Shown: positions 48,459 to 55,701, counted from the stretch's first letter. The stretch: 64,000 nt of DNA from Streptomyces spororaveus (GCF_016755875.1 NZ_BNED01000005.1:682001-746000), one strand, 5' to 3'. Notes: a model not told the origin generated them from the sequence alone. A program made the numbers and translations.

Positions 48459-48662
48459 TCAGCAGCAGCCGGCGCCGTTGGCGACGGCCTCGCGCTTGGC
48501 CTGCGGGTCGCAGCAGGCTCGGGCCGCTTCCGCGCCCTCGCTGGTGCCGCAGCAGGGTGAGGACTGGGCGGGCGCCACCTCGGCGGCGGGCCGGGCGGGG
48601 GCGCAACAGGAGCCTGTCGCCGCGGCGCGGTTCGAGCTGGTGGGGCTGATCGGCTCGTTCAT
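48459..48662 (-). CDS. Cys-rich 67-aa protein, likely arsenic metallochaperone
   Basis: From ATG 48662 with AAGGAG upstream. It has four paired cysteines (SCCAPA, PCCGTS, ACCDPQAK, GCC at the end), eight Cys in 67 residues, separated by Ser/Ala-rich linkers and no hydrophobic core. Paired cysteines are ideal for As(III) or heavy-metal binding. It is the first gene of the minus-strand arsenic operon behind an operator copy. Its partners could be the ArsO-like protein (also with a CC tail) or ArsR. I do not know a named family. Confidence 0.7.
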   Translation of the reverse strand: MNEPISPTSSNRAAATGSCCAPARPAAEVAPAQSSPCCGTSEGAEAARACCDPQAKREAVANGAGCC

Positions 48663-48675
48663 GACGACTCCTTGT

Positions 48676-48693
48676 TTCGAAGTTTGTCTATGA
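48676..48693 (-). promoter_or_regulatory. ArsR operator copy A
   Basis: TTCGAAGTTTGTCTATGA, the inverted orientation of copies B and C (14 of 17 matching in the core CATAGAC-N4-TCGAA). It lies 14 bp upstream of the minus-strand miniprotein start. Confidence 0.65.
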
Positions 48694-48729
48694 CCTACGT
48701 GATCAGCATGGCACCTGCATCGACAGACG

Positions 48730-48750
48730 TCAACATAGACATTCATCGAA
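48730..48750 (+). promoter_or_regulatory. ArsR operator copy B
   Basis: TCAACATAGAC, six bases, then TCGAA (48730-48750). The first eleven and last five bases match copy C exactly, 68 bp away. It lies between the divergent ars units. Confidence 0.75.
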
Positions 48751-48797
48751 TCACCAGGGGTGAAGGCGGCTCCCCGCCGCTCTTAATTCGATGTGTG

Positions 48798-48818
48798 TCA
48801 ACATAGACGTATGTCGAA
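48798..48818 (+). promoter_or_regulatory. ArsR operator copy C overlapping the arsR start
   Basis: TCAACATAGAC, six bases, then TCGAA (48798-48818). The arsR ATG (48811) lies inside this site, so arsR is probably a leaderless transcript directly blocked by its own product. Confidence 0.75.
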
Positions 48819-49179
48819 TGTGAAGGTTCTGCCGCTGCTGGAGCCCGACGTCGTCGCGGCCTGCTGCCCGCCACTGAACGAGCGCCCGATGTCAGCCGAC
48901 GAGGCCGAAGTCGCGGCGAAGATGTTCAAGGCCCTCGGGGACCCGGTGCGCCTGCGCCTGTTCTCCGCCGTCGCCTCCCACGAGGGCGGAGAGGCGTGCG
49001 TGTGCGACATCTCCGACGTCGGCGTCTCCCAGCCCACCGTCTCCCACCACCTCAAGAAGCTCAAAGAGGCCGGGCTGCTGTCCTCCGAGCGCCGTGGTAC
49101 GTGGGTGTACTACCGGGTCGAGCCATCCGTCCTGTCCGCCATGGGCGCACTGCTGACCGGCGCCGCGAAGACAGCGTGA
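48811..49179 (+). CDS. arsR: Arsenic-responsive repressor ArsR
   Basis: 122 residues from ATG 48811. An ArsR/SmtB winged helix: FKALGDPVRLRLFSAVASHE, ACVCDISDVGVSQPTVSHHLKKLKEAGLL, RRGTWVYYRV. Candidate As(III)-binding thiols are the N-terminal CCPP pair and CVC in the recognition-helix region, as in actinobacterial CadC/ArsR types. Its start codon overlaps operator C. It is divergent from the miniprotein-arsO-MFS operon and overlaps the next small gene by 4 bases (GTGA), so they are co-translated. Confidence 0.92.
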   Translation: MSNVKVLPLLEPDVVAACCPPLNERPMSADEAEVAAKMFKALGDPVRLRLFSAVASHEGGEACVCDISDVGVSQPTVSHHLKKLKEAGLLSSERRGTWVYYRVEPSVLSAMGALLTGAAKTA

Positions 49180-49385
49180 CCGCGATGCGCATCGAGCCGC
49201 TGCTGCCCGAGCACACCGAGGCCCCCAAGTGGGCCGCGTTCGACGAGGCCAAGCTGCCCTGCCACCGCTTCCTCGCCGTCAAGGATGGATTCCGCATCAT
49301 CGGAACGCGCGGACGGATCGGCCGGCACCACGGGGCCTGGCGGGACGTGGTCCTGCTGGAACGCCGGAGCCCTCTGACCGACTGA
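49176..49385 (+). pseudogene. Internally deleted ArsN-like GNAT acetyltransferase
   Basis: Only 69 residues but in frame, from GTG 49176 overlapping arsR. It begins MRIEPLLPEHTEAPKWAAFDEAKLP and ends IGRHHGAWRDVVLLERRSP, which match the N-terminal and C-terminal ends of the ArsN1/phosphinothricin acetyltransferase family (about 165-175 residues). The whole acetyl-CoA-binding core and the segment after the first strand are missing. Two in-frame deletions would explain it. It cannot be catalytically active; whether the relic is expressed is unknown. Confidence 0.6.
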
Positions 49386-49424
49386 ACAGGGTCCGGCGGC
49401 TCGTGCGGCCGCGTCCCGGCGAAG

Positions 49425-50252
49425 TCAGTCGTGACGTGCGAGCTTGACCGCGGATACGAGGAGGATCACGGAGAGCAGGGGGATGAGGATCAGGTCCGGG
49501 AAGACGCCGAGGAGCATCCCGCCCAGGACCGCGCCGGCGATGGACCCGGCGGCCATGATCGTCATGAAGCGGAGGTTGGCGCCGAGGACGGCAAAGCTGC
49601 CGTCGCGGCTGTAGCGGGCGAACGCCACGAGCATGGTGGGCAGCGAGACCAGCAGGGAGAGGCTCCCGGCGGTCTTGATGTCCTCTCCGAAGAGCAGCAC
49701 GATCGTCGGGATCAGCAGCTCACCGCCTGCTACGCCCATGATCGCGGCGACCACGCCGATGCCGAACCCGGCCACCACACCGGCGGGTACCTGCGCCCAC
49801 AGCGGCAGATGGAGGGTGCCCGAGGCGGTGGTGTGGGTGACCACGAGGGCGGCGGCCATGAGCACCATCAGGGCGGCCAGCACCTTGTAGAGGGTGCTGC
49901 CGCGCATGCGTATGACCCAGGTCGCTCCCGCCCACGCTCCCAGCAGGCTGCCGGCGAGGAGGTTGACCGCCACCGGCCAGCGCGCCGCGATCTCGGCCGC
50001 CGGGACGGCGCCAAGACGGGCGGGCAGCGCGACCAGGACCACGACCAGGCTCATCGCCTTGTTCAGGATGACCGCCGAGAGTGCGGCGAACCCGAAGAGT
50101 CCGATCAGCAGCGGCAGACGGAACTCGGCGCCGCCCAGCCCGATCATCCCGCCCAGAACACCGATCGCCGCACCCGCGGCGAACACGACCGGCGTCGCGT
50201 GCGTCGAGCGGAGTGAGGCGAGGTTTCCGTCAGCTGGCACGACGGGCATCAT
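49425..50252 (-). CDS. TauE/SafE (UPF0721) membrane transporter
   Basis: 275 residues, about eight membrane helices in two homologous halves: AAIGVLGGMIGLGGAEFRLPLLI in the first and VVAAIMGVAGGELLIPTIVLLFG in the second, the signature GxGGG-like repeats of the TauE/SafE family of anion (sulfite, sulfoacetate) exporters. Located inside the arsenic island but without an ars operator in front. Start at ATG 50252 or 50249. Anion and possible arsenical role unproven. Confidence 0.8.
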   Translation of the reverse strand: MMPVVPADGNLASLRSTHATPVVFAAGAAIGVLGGMIGLGGAEFRLPLLIGLFGFAALSAVILNKAMSLVVVLVALPARLGAVPAAEIAARWPVAVNLLAGSLLGAWAGATWVIRMRGSTLYKVLAALMVLMAAALVVTHTTASGTLHLPLWAQVPAGVVAGFGIGVVAAIMGVAGGELLIPTIVLLFGEDIKTAGSLSLLVSLPTMLVAFARYSRDGSFAVLGANLRFMTIMAAGSIAGAVLGGMLLGVFPDLILIPLLSVILLVSAVKLARHD

Positions 50253-50563
50253 CCCTGGTCACGAGGGTCATCCGCTACGGTACGACCCCAGCTTCGGGGG
50301 AAGTTACCGGGTGCGCGCTCGGGAATCGTCCAGACCTCCCAGCGCCGGACTGCGCGCCGGCGGTGCGACCGCGGGTGCCGCGCAGGCGCAAGTGGGCGAA
50401 GAGCGCGAGGGCGGGGCGGAATCCGGTGCACCATGACGGTGTCGGCCTCGGCCGGGGTCCAGCCGAGGTGAGCCCCAAAACCGCCACGGAGTGATCTCCG
50501 AGCAGTGTCCGACGTGCCCGTTGGGGTCCCAGGCGATGGTGCCGGCCCGGTGTTGGAGGAAGC
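50253..50563. other. Intergenic stretch without a recognisable gene
   Basis: About 310 bp between the TauE-like and UDG-like genes. Open frames exist on both strands but none has a ribosome site, a family resemblance or consistent codon bias. No hairpin stands out. It may hold divergent promoters or a deletion scar. Confidence 0.6.
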
Positions 50564-51208
50564 ATGGCACGACGGATGCGTGAAGAGGCGTTCCGAGTGG
50601 AGCAGGAGCAGGAGCGTTATGCCCCCCATGTCCGTCCGATCAACGAGATGGTCGACATCTTGCGCGATGAGGACGGGCGTGGCTGGATGCCGCATGTCGC
50701 ACCCTGGCACGGGGGAGCGGAGGCTCGCGTGTTGTCCGTTCTGCGGGACCCGGGCCCCAAGACGCAGGAAGGCGCCGGCTCGGGATTCCTGTGTGTGGAA
50801 AACGACGACCCGACGGCAGAGCTCCAGGCCCAGATCTTCGAGGAGGCCGGGATAGCACCGCGTGACGTCACTCCATGGAACGCCTATCCCTGGTACATCA
50901 ACCGCTCACCGAACGCGGCCGAGCTCCAGGCCGGTGCCGAGGTCCTGAAACAGCTGCTGGGGCTGATGCCAAAGGCAGAGGTCGTGCTCCTCCAGGGCAA
51001 CGAAGCCCAAGACGTGTGGCGCCGCCTGCTCAAGACGAGCCCCGAAGCCGTCCGCGGCAGGACCCTGGAGGTGGTCAGCACCTACCACCCCGGTCGGCAG
51101 GCCCTCTTCGTACGAGACCCGGAGGAACGCGCCCGCCGCGCCCAGCACCGTATCGACGCCTACCAGAAGGTCGGTGACGCCCTCCGCGGCACAGGCGGAC
51201 AGCTGTAG
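50564..51208 (+). CDS. Uracil-DNA glycosylase superfamily protein
   Basis: 214 residues from ATG 50564 with GGAGGAAGC upstream. Motifs SVLRDPGP (motif 1-like, GxDPG), TPWNAYPWYI (motif A) and STYHPG (motif HPS-like) place it in the UDG superfamily, though with altered residues typical of the divergent actinobacterial group. Role is probably excision of damaged bases or binding of uracil-DNA. It lies within the arsenic island, and oxidative DNA damage by arsenite could explain the association; that is inference. Confidence 0.75.
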   Translation: MARRMREEAFRVEQEQERYAPHVRPINEMVDILRDEDGRGWMPHVAPWHGGAEARVLSVLRDPGPKTQEGAGSGFLCVENDDPTAELQAQIFEEAGIAPRDVTPWNAYPWYINRSPNAAELQAGAEVLKQLLGLMPKAEVVLLQGNEAQDVWRRLLKTSPEAVRGRTLEVVSTYHPGRQALFVRDPEERARRAQHRIDAYQKVGDALRGTGGQL

Positions 51209-51250
51209 GGGCCCTGTTCCCGTATGGACGCCGACACGGTCGGCCGGGAG

Positions 51251-51279
51251 CGGCCGATCGCCCCCGAGGCGATCGGCCG
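51251..51279. terminator. Bidirectional terminator hairpin
   Basis: Perfect 12-bp stem CGGCCGATCGCC / GGCGATCGGCCG with a 5-nt loop, between the convergent UDG-like gene and the oxidoreductase stub/AqpS unit. Confidence 0.75.
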
Positions 51280-51306
51280 GCGGCAGCGCCAGGGCTGGTC
51301 TCGACG

Positions 51307-51381
51307 TCACCCTGCGGGGTAACCGGCGGCGAGCCCTGATGGGCCGCAGCCGACGACCACCACGTCCGTACGCCGCGTCAT
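51307..51381 (-). pseudogene. 24-aa stub of an FAD/NAD(P) oxidoreductase
   Basis: An ATG at 51381 overlaps the aqpS stop (ATGA) and opens MTRRTDVVVVGCGPSGLAAG, the dinucleotide-binding start (GxGxxG with Ser) of an ArsO/thioredoxin-reductase-like flavoprotein. After four more residues comes a stop at 51307. The rest of the protein (about 350-400 residues) is absent. The stub marks the break-point of a deletion between aqpS and the present terminator. Confidence 0.7.
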
Positions 51382-52154
51382 GCCGCGGGCGTTCCGTTGT
51401 CCGTCCTGCCTCGCATGAAGATGACCGCCACCAGAGCCAGGCCCACCACGGCGCCGATCACCTGCATGCCGATGAATCCGGGCACCGAGGCCGGGGCGAT
51501 GCCCGCGAACGTGTCGGTGAAGGCGCGGCCGACGGTGACGGCCGGGTTGGCGAAGGAGGTGGAAGAGGTGAACCAGTACGCGGCGCCGATGTAGGAGGCC
51601 ACCGCGACAGGGGCGAACCGCAGGCGGTCCGTACGCGCCAGGCCGAAGATCAGCAGGACCAGCCCGGCCGTGGCGACGACCTCGCCGAGGAGGAGGTGGC
51701 CGGCGGAGCGGTCGTGGGTGGACCACTTGACCAGCGGTTCGCCGAACATCGCGTCCGCGAGGATCGCGCCCGCGATCGCGCCGGCGACCTGCGAGGGCAC
51801 GTACACGGCGAGGTCGCGGGCGGTGACGCCGGAGCCGCCGCGGCGGGAGGTCCACCACTCGGCCAGCGTGACGGCCGGGTTGAAGTGCGCGCCGGAGACC
51901 GGGCCGAGGAGCGCGATGAGGACGCCGAGCCCGAAGACGGTGGCGGTGGAGTTGGCCAGCAGCTGCAGGGCCACGTCCTGGGTGAGCTTCGCGGCCTGGA
52001 TGCCCGAGCCGACGACGACCGCGACGAGCGCTGCGGTACCGACCAGCTCGGCGGCGGCGCGGGCGATCAGCGGGGTGCGGGGCGGGGTCGCGCCGGGGGC
52101 GGGCTGGGGCACGTCGGCGGGTATCGGGGTGCCGACGGGCTGGGTGGCGGTCAA
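51378..52154 (-). CDS. Aquaglyceroporin (AqpS-like, MIP family)
   Basis: 258 residues from a TTG at 52154 with GAGGAGAA upstream. Two NPA boxes, HFNPAVT and FANPAVT, are in symmetric halves with six membrane helices; the N-terminal 30 residues are a Pro-rich tail. Sinorhizobium AqpS, adjacent to ArsC, lets arsenite formed in the cell leave down its gradient. Here the gene is divergent from arsC and follows an ArsR gene, so the same function is likely. It overlaps a stub ORF at its 3' end. Confidence 0.85.
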   Translation of the reverse strand: MTATQPVGTPIPADVPQPAPGATPPRTPLIARAAAELVGTAALVAVVVGSGIQAAKLTQDVALQLLANSTATVFGLGVLIALLGPVSGAHFNPAVTLAEWWTSRRGGSGVTARDLAVYVPSQVAGAIAGAILADAMFGEPLVKWSTHDRSAGHLLLGEVVATAGLVLLIFGLARTDRLRFAPVAVASYIGAAYWFTSSTSFANPAVTVGRAFTDTFAGIAPASVPGFIGMQVIGAVVGLALVAVIFMRGRTDNGTPAA

Positions 52155-52204
52155 GGCGGGTTCTCCTCGGGCAGGTGAGGCACAGCACGGAAGGCCGGGG
52201 AAGG

Positions 52205-52519
52205 CTACGGACAGGACCGCTTGAGGTTCGCTTCGGCGGTGGCTCGCGCGGTCTGGGCGAGGTCGGCGAACTGACCGGCGAGGGCTTCGATGACTTCCGG
52301 GCGCAGGCGGTAGTAGATGTACCGGCCGCATGGCTCCGTGTCGACGACCCCCGCCTCCCGCAGCACCTTCATGTGGTTGGAGAGGTTCGTCTGCTTGGCG
52401 CCCGTCTCCTCCACGAGGTGGGTGGTGCAGAGGGTCTCGCGGGCGAGCAGGGTCACGATCCGGAGTCTGAGCGGGTCGGCCAGAACCCGGATCAGATCAG
52501 TGTCGACTGACGTCATCAT
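52205..52519 (-). CDS. Second ArsR family repressor
   Basis: 104 residues. LADPLRLRIVTLLARETLCTTHL, TGAKQTNLSNHMKVLREAGVV and EPCGRYIYYRL form the winged helix. The metal site around LCTTH keeps one Cys where classical ArsR has CxC; another Cys lies at EPCG and one near the C-terminus (RSC). It probably uses three separated thiols like Corynebacterium CgArsR. It lies 50 bp upstream of aqpS (same strand) and divergent from arsC, with a 32-bp palindrome between them. Confidence 0.9.
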   Translation of the reverse strand: MMTSVDTDLIRVLADPLRLRIVTLLARETLCTTHLVEETGAKQTNLSNHMKVLREAGVVDTEPCGRYIYYRLRPEVIEALAGQFADLAQTARATAEANLKRSCP

Positions 52520-52535
52520 GGACTGATACTGTCAC

Positions 52536-52567
52536 ATCAGCTGGGGCTGACACCAGCCTGAGCTGAT
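52536..52567. promoter_or_regulatory. Nested palindrome operator between arsR2 and arsC
   Basis: Outer arms ATCAGCT / AGCTGAT and inner arms GGCTG / CAGCC around ACAC, making a 32-bp nested dyad in the divergent promoter. Strong candidate ArsR2 site controlling both arsC and arsR2-aqpS. Confidence 0.7.
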
Positions 52568-52591
52568 CCCGCCTCACCCCAAGGAAGACAG

Positions 52592-53011
52592 ATGTCCACC
52601 GCCCCTGCCGCCTCCGTCCTGTTCGTCTGCATCCACAACGCGGGCCGCTCCCAGATGGCGGCCGGGTTCCTGCGCCACCTCGCCGGTGACCGCGTCGAGG
52701 TACGCTCCGCCGGCTCCATGCCCGGCGAGCAGATCAACCCCTCGGCCGTCGCCGCCATGGCCGAACTGGGCATCGACATCTCCGACCAGAAGCCCAAGGT
52801 CCTCACGCCCGAAGCCGCCCAGGCGTCGGACTACATCATCACCATGGGCTGCGGAGACGCCTGCCCGTACTTCCCCGGCAAGACCTACCTCGACTGGCAG
52901 CTCGAAGACCCGGCAGGCCAGGGCGTCGAGGCCGTCCGCCCCATCCGCGACGAGATCAAGGGCCTCATCGAGGGCCTGATCGCCGAGATCGACGCCAAGT
53001 CGAAGGCCTGA
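52592..53011 (+). CDS. arsC: Arsenate reductase ArsC (LMW-PTP type)
   Basis: 139 residues. The phosphatase loop CIHNAGRS (Cys13 to Ser20) is the CX5R arsenate-binding motif, and two further thiols lie in MGCGDACPYFPG (Cys87, Cys91). This suits the low-molecular-weight phosphatase-type reductases, which use thioredoxin or mycothiol and convert As(V) to As(III). The stop at 53011 directly abuts a broken ECF ATPase gene, marking the right end of the arsenic island. Confidence 0.95.
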   Translation: MSTAPAASVLFVCIHNAGRSQMAAGFLRHLAGDRVEVRSAGSMPGEQINPSAVAAMAELGIDISDQKPKVLTPEAAQASDYIITMGCGDACPYFPGKTYLDWQLEDPAGQGVEAVRPIRDEIKGLIEGLIAEIDAKSKA

Positions 53012-53202
53012 CTCCTCCATCGCCCCGCCCATCGTCGAACTGGGCCGCGCGGCGGGCTGGACCCCGCTGCCGCTCTCGATCCGCGACGCCCGCCGGGCCG
53101 CGGCCCCCCCTGCGGGCGCGGCTGGCCGACGCCCTTCCCCCGCCGGTCCGGCCCGTCCCGCCCTCAGGCCGCCCAGAACTCCTCGCCGCACGCGGCATCA
53201 CC
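53012..53202 (+). pseudogene. Remnant of the central part of an ECF transporter ATPase
   Basis: Directly after the arsC stop, one frame gives SIAPPIVELGRAAGWTPLPL and SIRDARRAAAP, matching the linker region between the two ATPase domains of a fused ECF (CbiO-like) protein. The seventh C of the C-run at 53104-53110 shifts the frame; with six Cs it would continue as PLRARLADAL and on through GRPELLAARGITVAHHG into the ORF at 53203. The N-terminal ATPase domain is absent. Confidence 0.7.
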
Positions 53203-53973
53203 GTGGCCCACCACGGCGTACCGGCCGTCCGCGAGGTCGACCTGACCCTGCACGGCGGCGAGATCACCGCGCTCATGGGCCGCAACGGCTCCGGCAAATC
53301 CTCCCTCCTGTGGGCGCTCCAGGGCTCCGGCTCACGCAAGGCCGGCTCAGTGGCCGTCAGTACACCCGGCCGCCCGAAGCAGCTTGACCCGCGGAAGCTG
53401 TCCGCTGCGGACGCCCGGCAGCTGGTCGCGCTGGTCCCGCAGACCCCCACCGACCTCCTCTACCTGGAGTCCGTGAAAAAGGAACTCGACCAGGCCGACG
53501 CCGAGTCCGGGGTCGCCGCCGACGGGATCAGGGCCCGCACCCTCCTGGACCGGCTCGCACCCGGCATCCCCGACTCCACCCACCCCCGCGACCTGTCCGA
53601 GGGCCAGAAGCTCGCGCTCGTCCTCGCGATCCAACTGACCGCGGCACCGCAGGTACTGCTGCTGGACGAACCCACCCGCGGCCTCGACTACCGGGCCAAG
53701 AGCGAACTGATCAGCGTCGTCGACGACTTGGCCGCCGAGGGCCGGGCCGTGGTGATCTCCACCCATGACGTCGAGTTCGTCGCCCGCGCCGCCGACCGCG
53801 TCGTGGTCATGGCCGAGGGCGACATCGTCGCCGACGGCCCCACCACCGAGGTCATCGTCGCGTCCCCCGTCTTCGCCCCCCAGACCGCGAAGATCCTCGC
53901 CCCGCTCCCCTACCTCACGGTCGCCCAGCCGGCCGCCGTGATCACCGACCACGGGACGGACCCGGCCTCATGA
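53203..53973 (+). CDS. ECF transporter ATP-binding subunit, C-terminal half
   Basis: 256 residues when started at GTG 53203. Walker A GRNGSGKSS (27-34), signature DLSEGQKLAL (normally LSGGQ), Walker B VLLLDEPTRGLD, H-loop STHD. These make a complete single nucleotide-binding domain, but relatives are about 480-550 residues with two such domains. The lost first half and the C-run frameshift just upstream show truncation. A single domain may still dimerise. It overlaps the S component gene by 4 bases, so the remaining pair is still coupled. Confidence 0.65.
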   Translation: MAHHGVPAVREVDLTLHGGEITALMGRNGSGKSSLLWALQGSGSRKAGSVAVSTPGRPKQLDPRKLSAADARQLVALVPQTPTDLLYLESVKKELDQADAESGVAADGIRARTLLDRLAPGIPDSTHPRDLSEGQKLALVLAIQLTAAPQVLLLDEPTRGLDYRAKSELISVVDDLAAEGRAVVISTHDVEFVARAADRVVVMAEGDIVADGPTTEVIVASPVFAPQTAKILAPLPYLTVAQPAAVITDHGTDPAS

Positions 53974-54785
53974 CCGCACGCGCCGCAGCCGTCCGGATCA
54001 GCGCGCGGGCCGGAACGGTCATCGCCATGGCGGCCTTCCTCGGCGTCGTCGCCTTCTTCTGGCCCTTCCTCGTCGCGCCGGGCAAGTTCGGCTCCCACTA
54101 CGCCCCGCCCCTGATCTTCGGCGTCCTGCTCGTCATCGTGCTCTGCGTCGTCATCTCCGAGATCGCCGAGGGCGGCATCAGCTCCAAAGCCCTGGCCATG
54201 CTCGGTGTCCTGTCGGCCGTCAACGCCGCCATCCGGCCGCTCGGCGCGGGCACGGCGGGAATCGAGACCGTCTTCTTCATCCTCGTGCTGGCCGGCCGGG
54301 TCTACGGCCCGGGCTTCGGCTTCACCCTGGGCTGTACCTCCCTCTTCGCCTCCGCCCTCATCACCGGCGGGGTCGGACCCTGGATGCCGTACCAGATGTT
54401 CGGCTGCGCCTTCGTCGGCATGCTCGCCGGATTCCTCCCGAAGGCCACCGGACGCAAGGAGGTCGCGCTGCTCGCCGCCTACGGCTCCGTCTCCGGCTAC
54501 CTCTTCGGCTTCCTCCTCAACCTCTCCTTCTGGCCCTTCTCCCTCGACCCGAACAGCTCCATCGCCTACCTCCCCGGCCTGCCCTTCACCGAGCAGTTCC
54601 AGCGCTACCTCGCCTTCGACCTCGCCACCTCGCTGGGCTGGGACACCGGCCGCGCCGTCACCAACTTCATCTGCATCTGCCTGGCCGGCCCCGCCGTCCT
54701 CACGGTGTTCCGCCGCGCCGCCCGCAAGGCCCGCTTCCAGGCCCCGGTCCGCTTCAGTCCCCGCACGGTCCCGCCCGAACAGTGA
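53970..54785 (+). CDS. ECF transporter S (substrate-specific) component
   Basis: 271 residues, about six or seven membrane helices. GVLSAVNAAIRPLGAGTAGIETVFFILVLAGRVYGPGFGFTLGCTSLFASALITGGVGPWMPYQMFGCAFVGMLAG is the core of actinobacterial ECF S components, some linked to vitamin B12 or a related cofactor. The C-terminus ends in basic, cytoplasmic sequence. It should work with a T component (EcfT), which is missing from this neighbourhood, so the transporter may be non-functional or share a T subunit encoded elsewhere. Confidence 0.8.
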   Translation: MTARAAAVRISARAGTVIAMAAFLGVVAFFWPFLVAPGKFGSHYAPPLIFGVLLVIVLCVVISEIAEGGISSKALAMLGVLSAVNAAIRPLGAGTAGIETVFFILVLAGRVYGPGFGFTLGCTSLFASALITGGVGPWMPYQMFGCAFVGMLAGFLPKATGRKEVALLAAYGSVSGYLFGFLLNLSFWPFSLDPNSSIAYLPGLPFTEQFQRYLAFDLATSLGWDTGRAVTNFICICLAGPAVLTVFRRAARKARFQAPVRFSPRTVPPEQ

Positions 54786-54884
54786 GCCGCAACGCCCGGC
54801 GTCACATGGCACTGCCCCGGAACACCTCCTGGAGAGGGCAACCGCGTTCCTGCCGGATCCGGGGCGCCCAGCAGGCACTACGAT

Positions 54885-55028
54885 GGCAGGAGCGAAGGGG
54901 AGTAGTCCTGCAATACCGCTGGTCGACACACTGGAAGCCCTCGGGCATCCCGGCCATCGGGCCCTGCATCCGGGGGTGGACGAGACCTTCGGCTACGGCA
55001 TGACCGGGCCCGCATCACCGTGCGGGCC
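54885..55028 (+). promoter_or_regulatory. yybP-ykoY type manganese riboswitch (candidate)
   Basis: Consensus cores of the yybP-ykoY family are present: AGGGGAGTAG at 54896-54905 and GACGAGACCTTCGGC at 54979-54993, joined by about 75 bases. P1 pairs CGAAGG (54893-54898) with CCTTCG (54986-54991). Downstream, GGCCCGCA / TGCGGGCC (55007-55014, 55021-55028) forms an expression-platform hairpin. The RNA binds Mn2+ and normally turns on manganese-export genes; the TMEM165/GDT1 gene behind it is exactly such a target. Confidence 0.8.
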
Positions 55029-55119
55029 GCTTCGTCGTGCCGGGCCGAGTGGTTCTTCCCATCGCCCAGTCCGGGTGTCGAAGGAACAGGCGGCCCGGCC
55101 CCTGCAGAAAGACCCCGGA

Positions 55120-55701
55120 ATGTCCTTCGACCCTGTGGCGATCCTCACCGCCTTCGGGCTGATCTTCCTCGCCGAGCTCCCCGACAAGACCATGTTCGCC
55201 TCGCTGGCCATGGGCACCCGCATGCGCCCCCTGTATGTATGGTTCGGCACCTCGACCGCCTTCATCGTGCACGTCGCCATCGCGGTGAGCGCCGGCAGCT
55301 TGCTCGGCCTGCTGCCCACCATGGCCGTCAAACTGGTCTCCGCCGCCCTGTTCGCCTTCGGTGCGTTCATGCTGCTCCGGGGCGGGGACGACGACGAGGA
55401 AGACGGCGGCGGCAAGATCGCGACGGGTTTCTGGCCCGTCTACACCACCGCCTTCATGGCCGTCTTCATCAGCGAATGGGGCGACCTGACCCAGATCACC
55501 ACCGCCAACCTCGCCGCCTCCAACGGCTGGCTTCCGACCGCCATCGGCTCGGCCCTCGCCCTGATGTCCGTCTCCGCACTCGCCCTCGTGGCCGGACAGT
55601 TCATCGCGAAGAAGGTGCCGTTGAAGACCGTCCAACGCATCGGCGCCCTCTGCATGGCAGGCCTCGCCGTCTGGACCCTCATCGAGGCCTTCACCGGCTG
55701 A
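55120..55701 (+). CDS. GDT1/TMEM165 family manganese exporter
   Basis: 193 residues from ATG 55120, with about six membrane helices. The two hallmark motifs are LAELPDKT (residues 17-24) and SEWGDLTQ, the E-x-G-D-K/R-T/S-type ion sites of the UPF0016 family, separated by an acidic linker (GGDDDEEDGGG). Bacterial members export Mn2+ (MneA). The riboswitch in the leader supports manganese control. The acidic linker and length match the family. Confidence 0.9.
   Translation: MSFDPVAILTAFGLIFLAELPDKTMFASLAMGTRMRPLYVWFGTSTAFIVHVAIAVSAGSLLGLLPTMAVKLVSAALFAFGAFMLLRGGDDDEEDGGGKIATGFWPVYTTAFMAVFISEWGDLTQITTANLAASNGWLPTAIGSALALMSVSALALVAGQFIAKKVPLKTVQRIGALCMAGLAVWTLIEAFTG

Noticed and set aside
50249..50710. 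153-aa and overlapping minus-strand ORFs upstream of the UDG-like gene
   Set aside because: They run through the UDG start region and have no ribosome site or similarity; no gene called.
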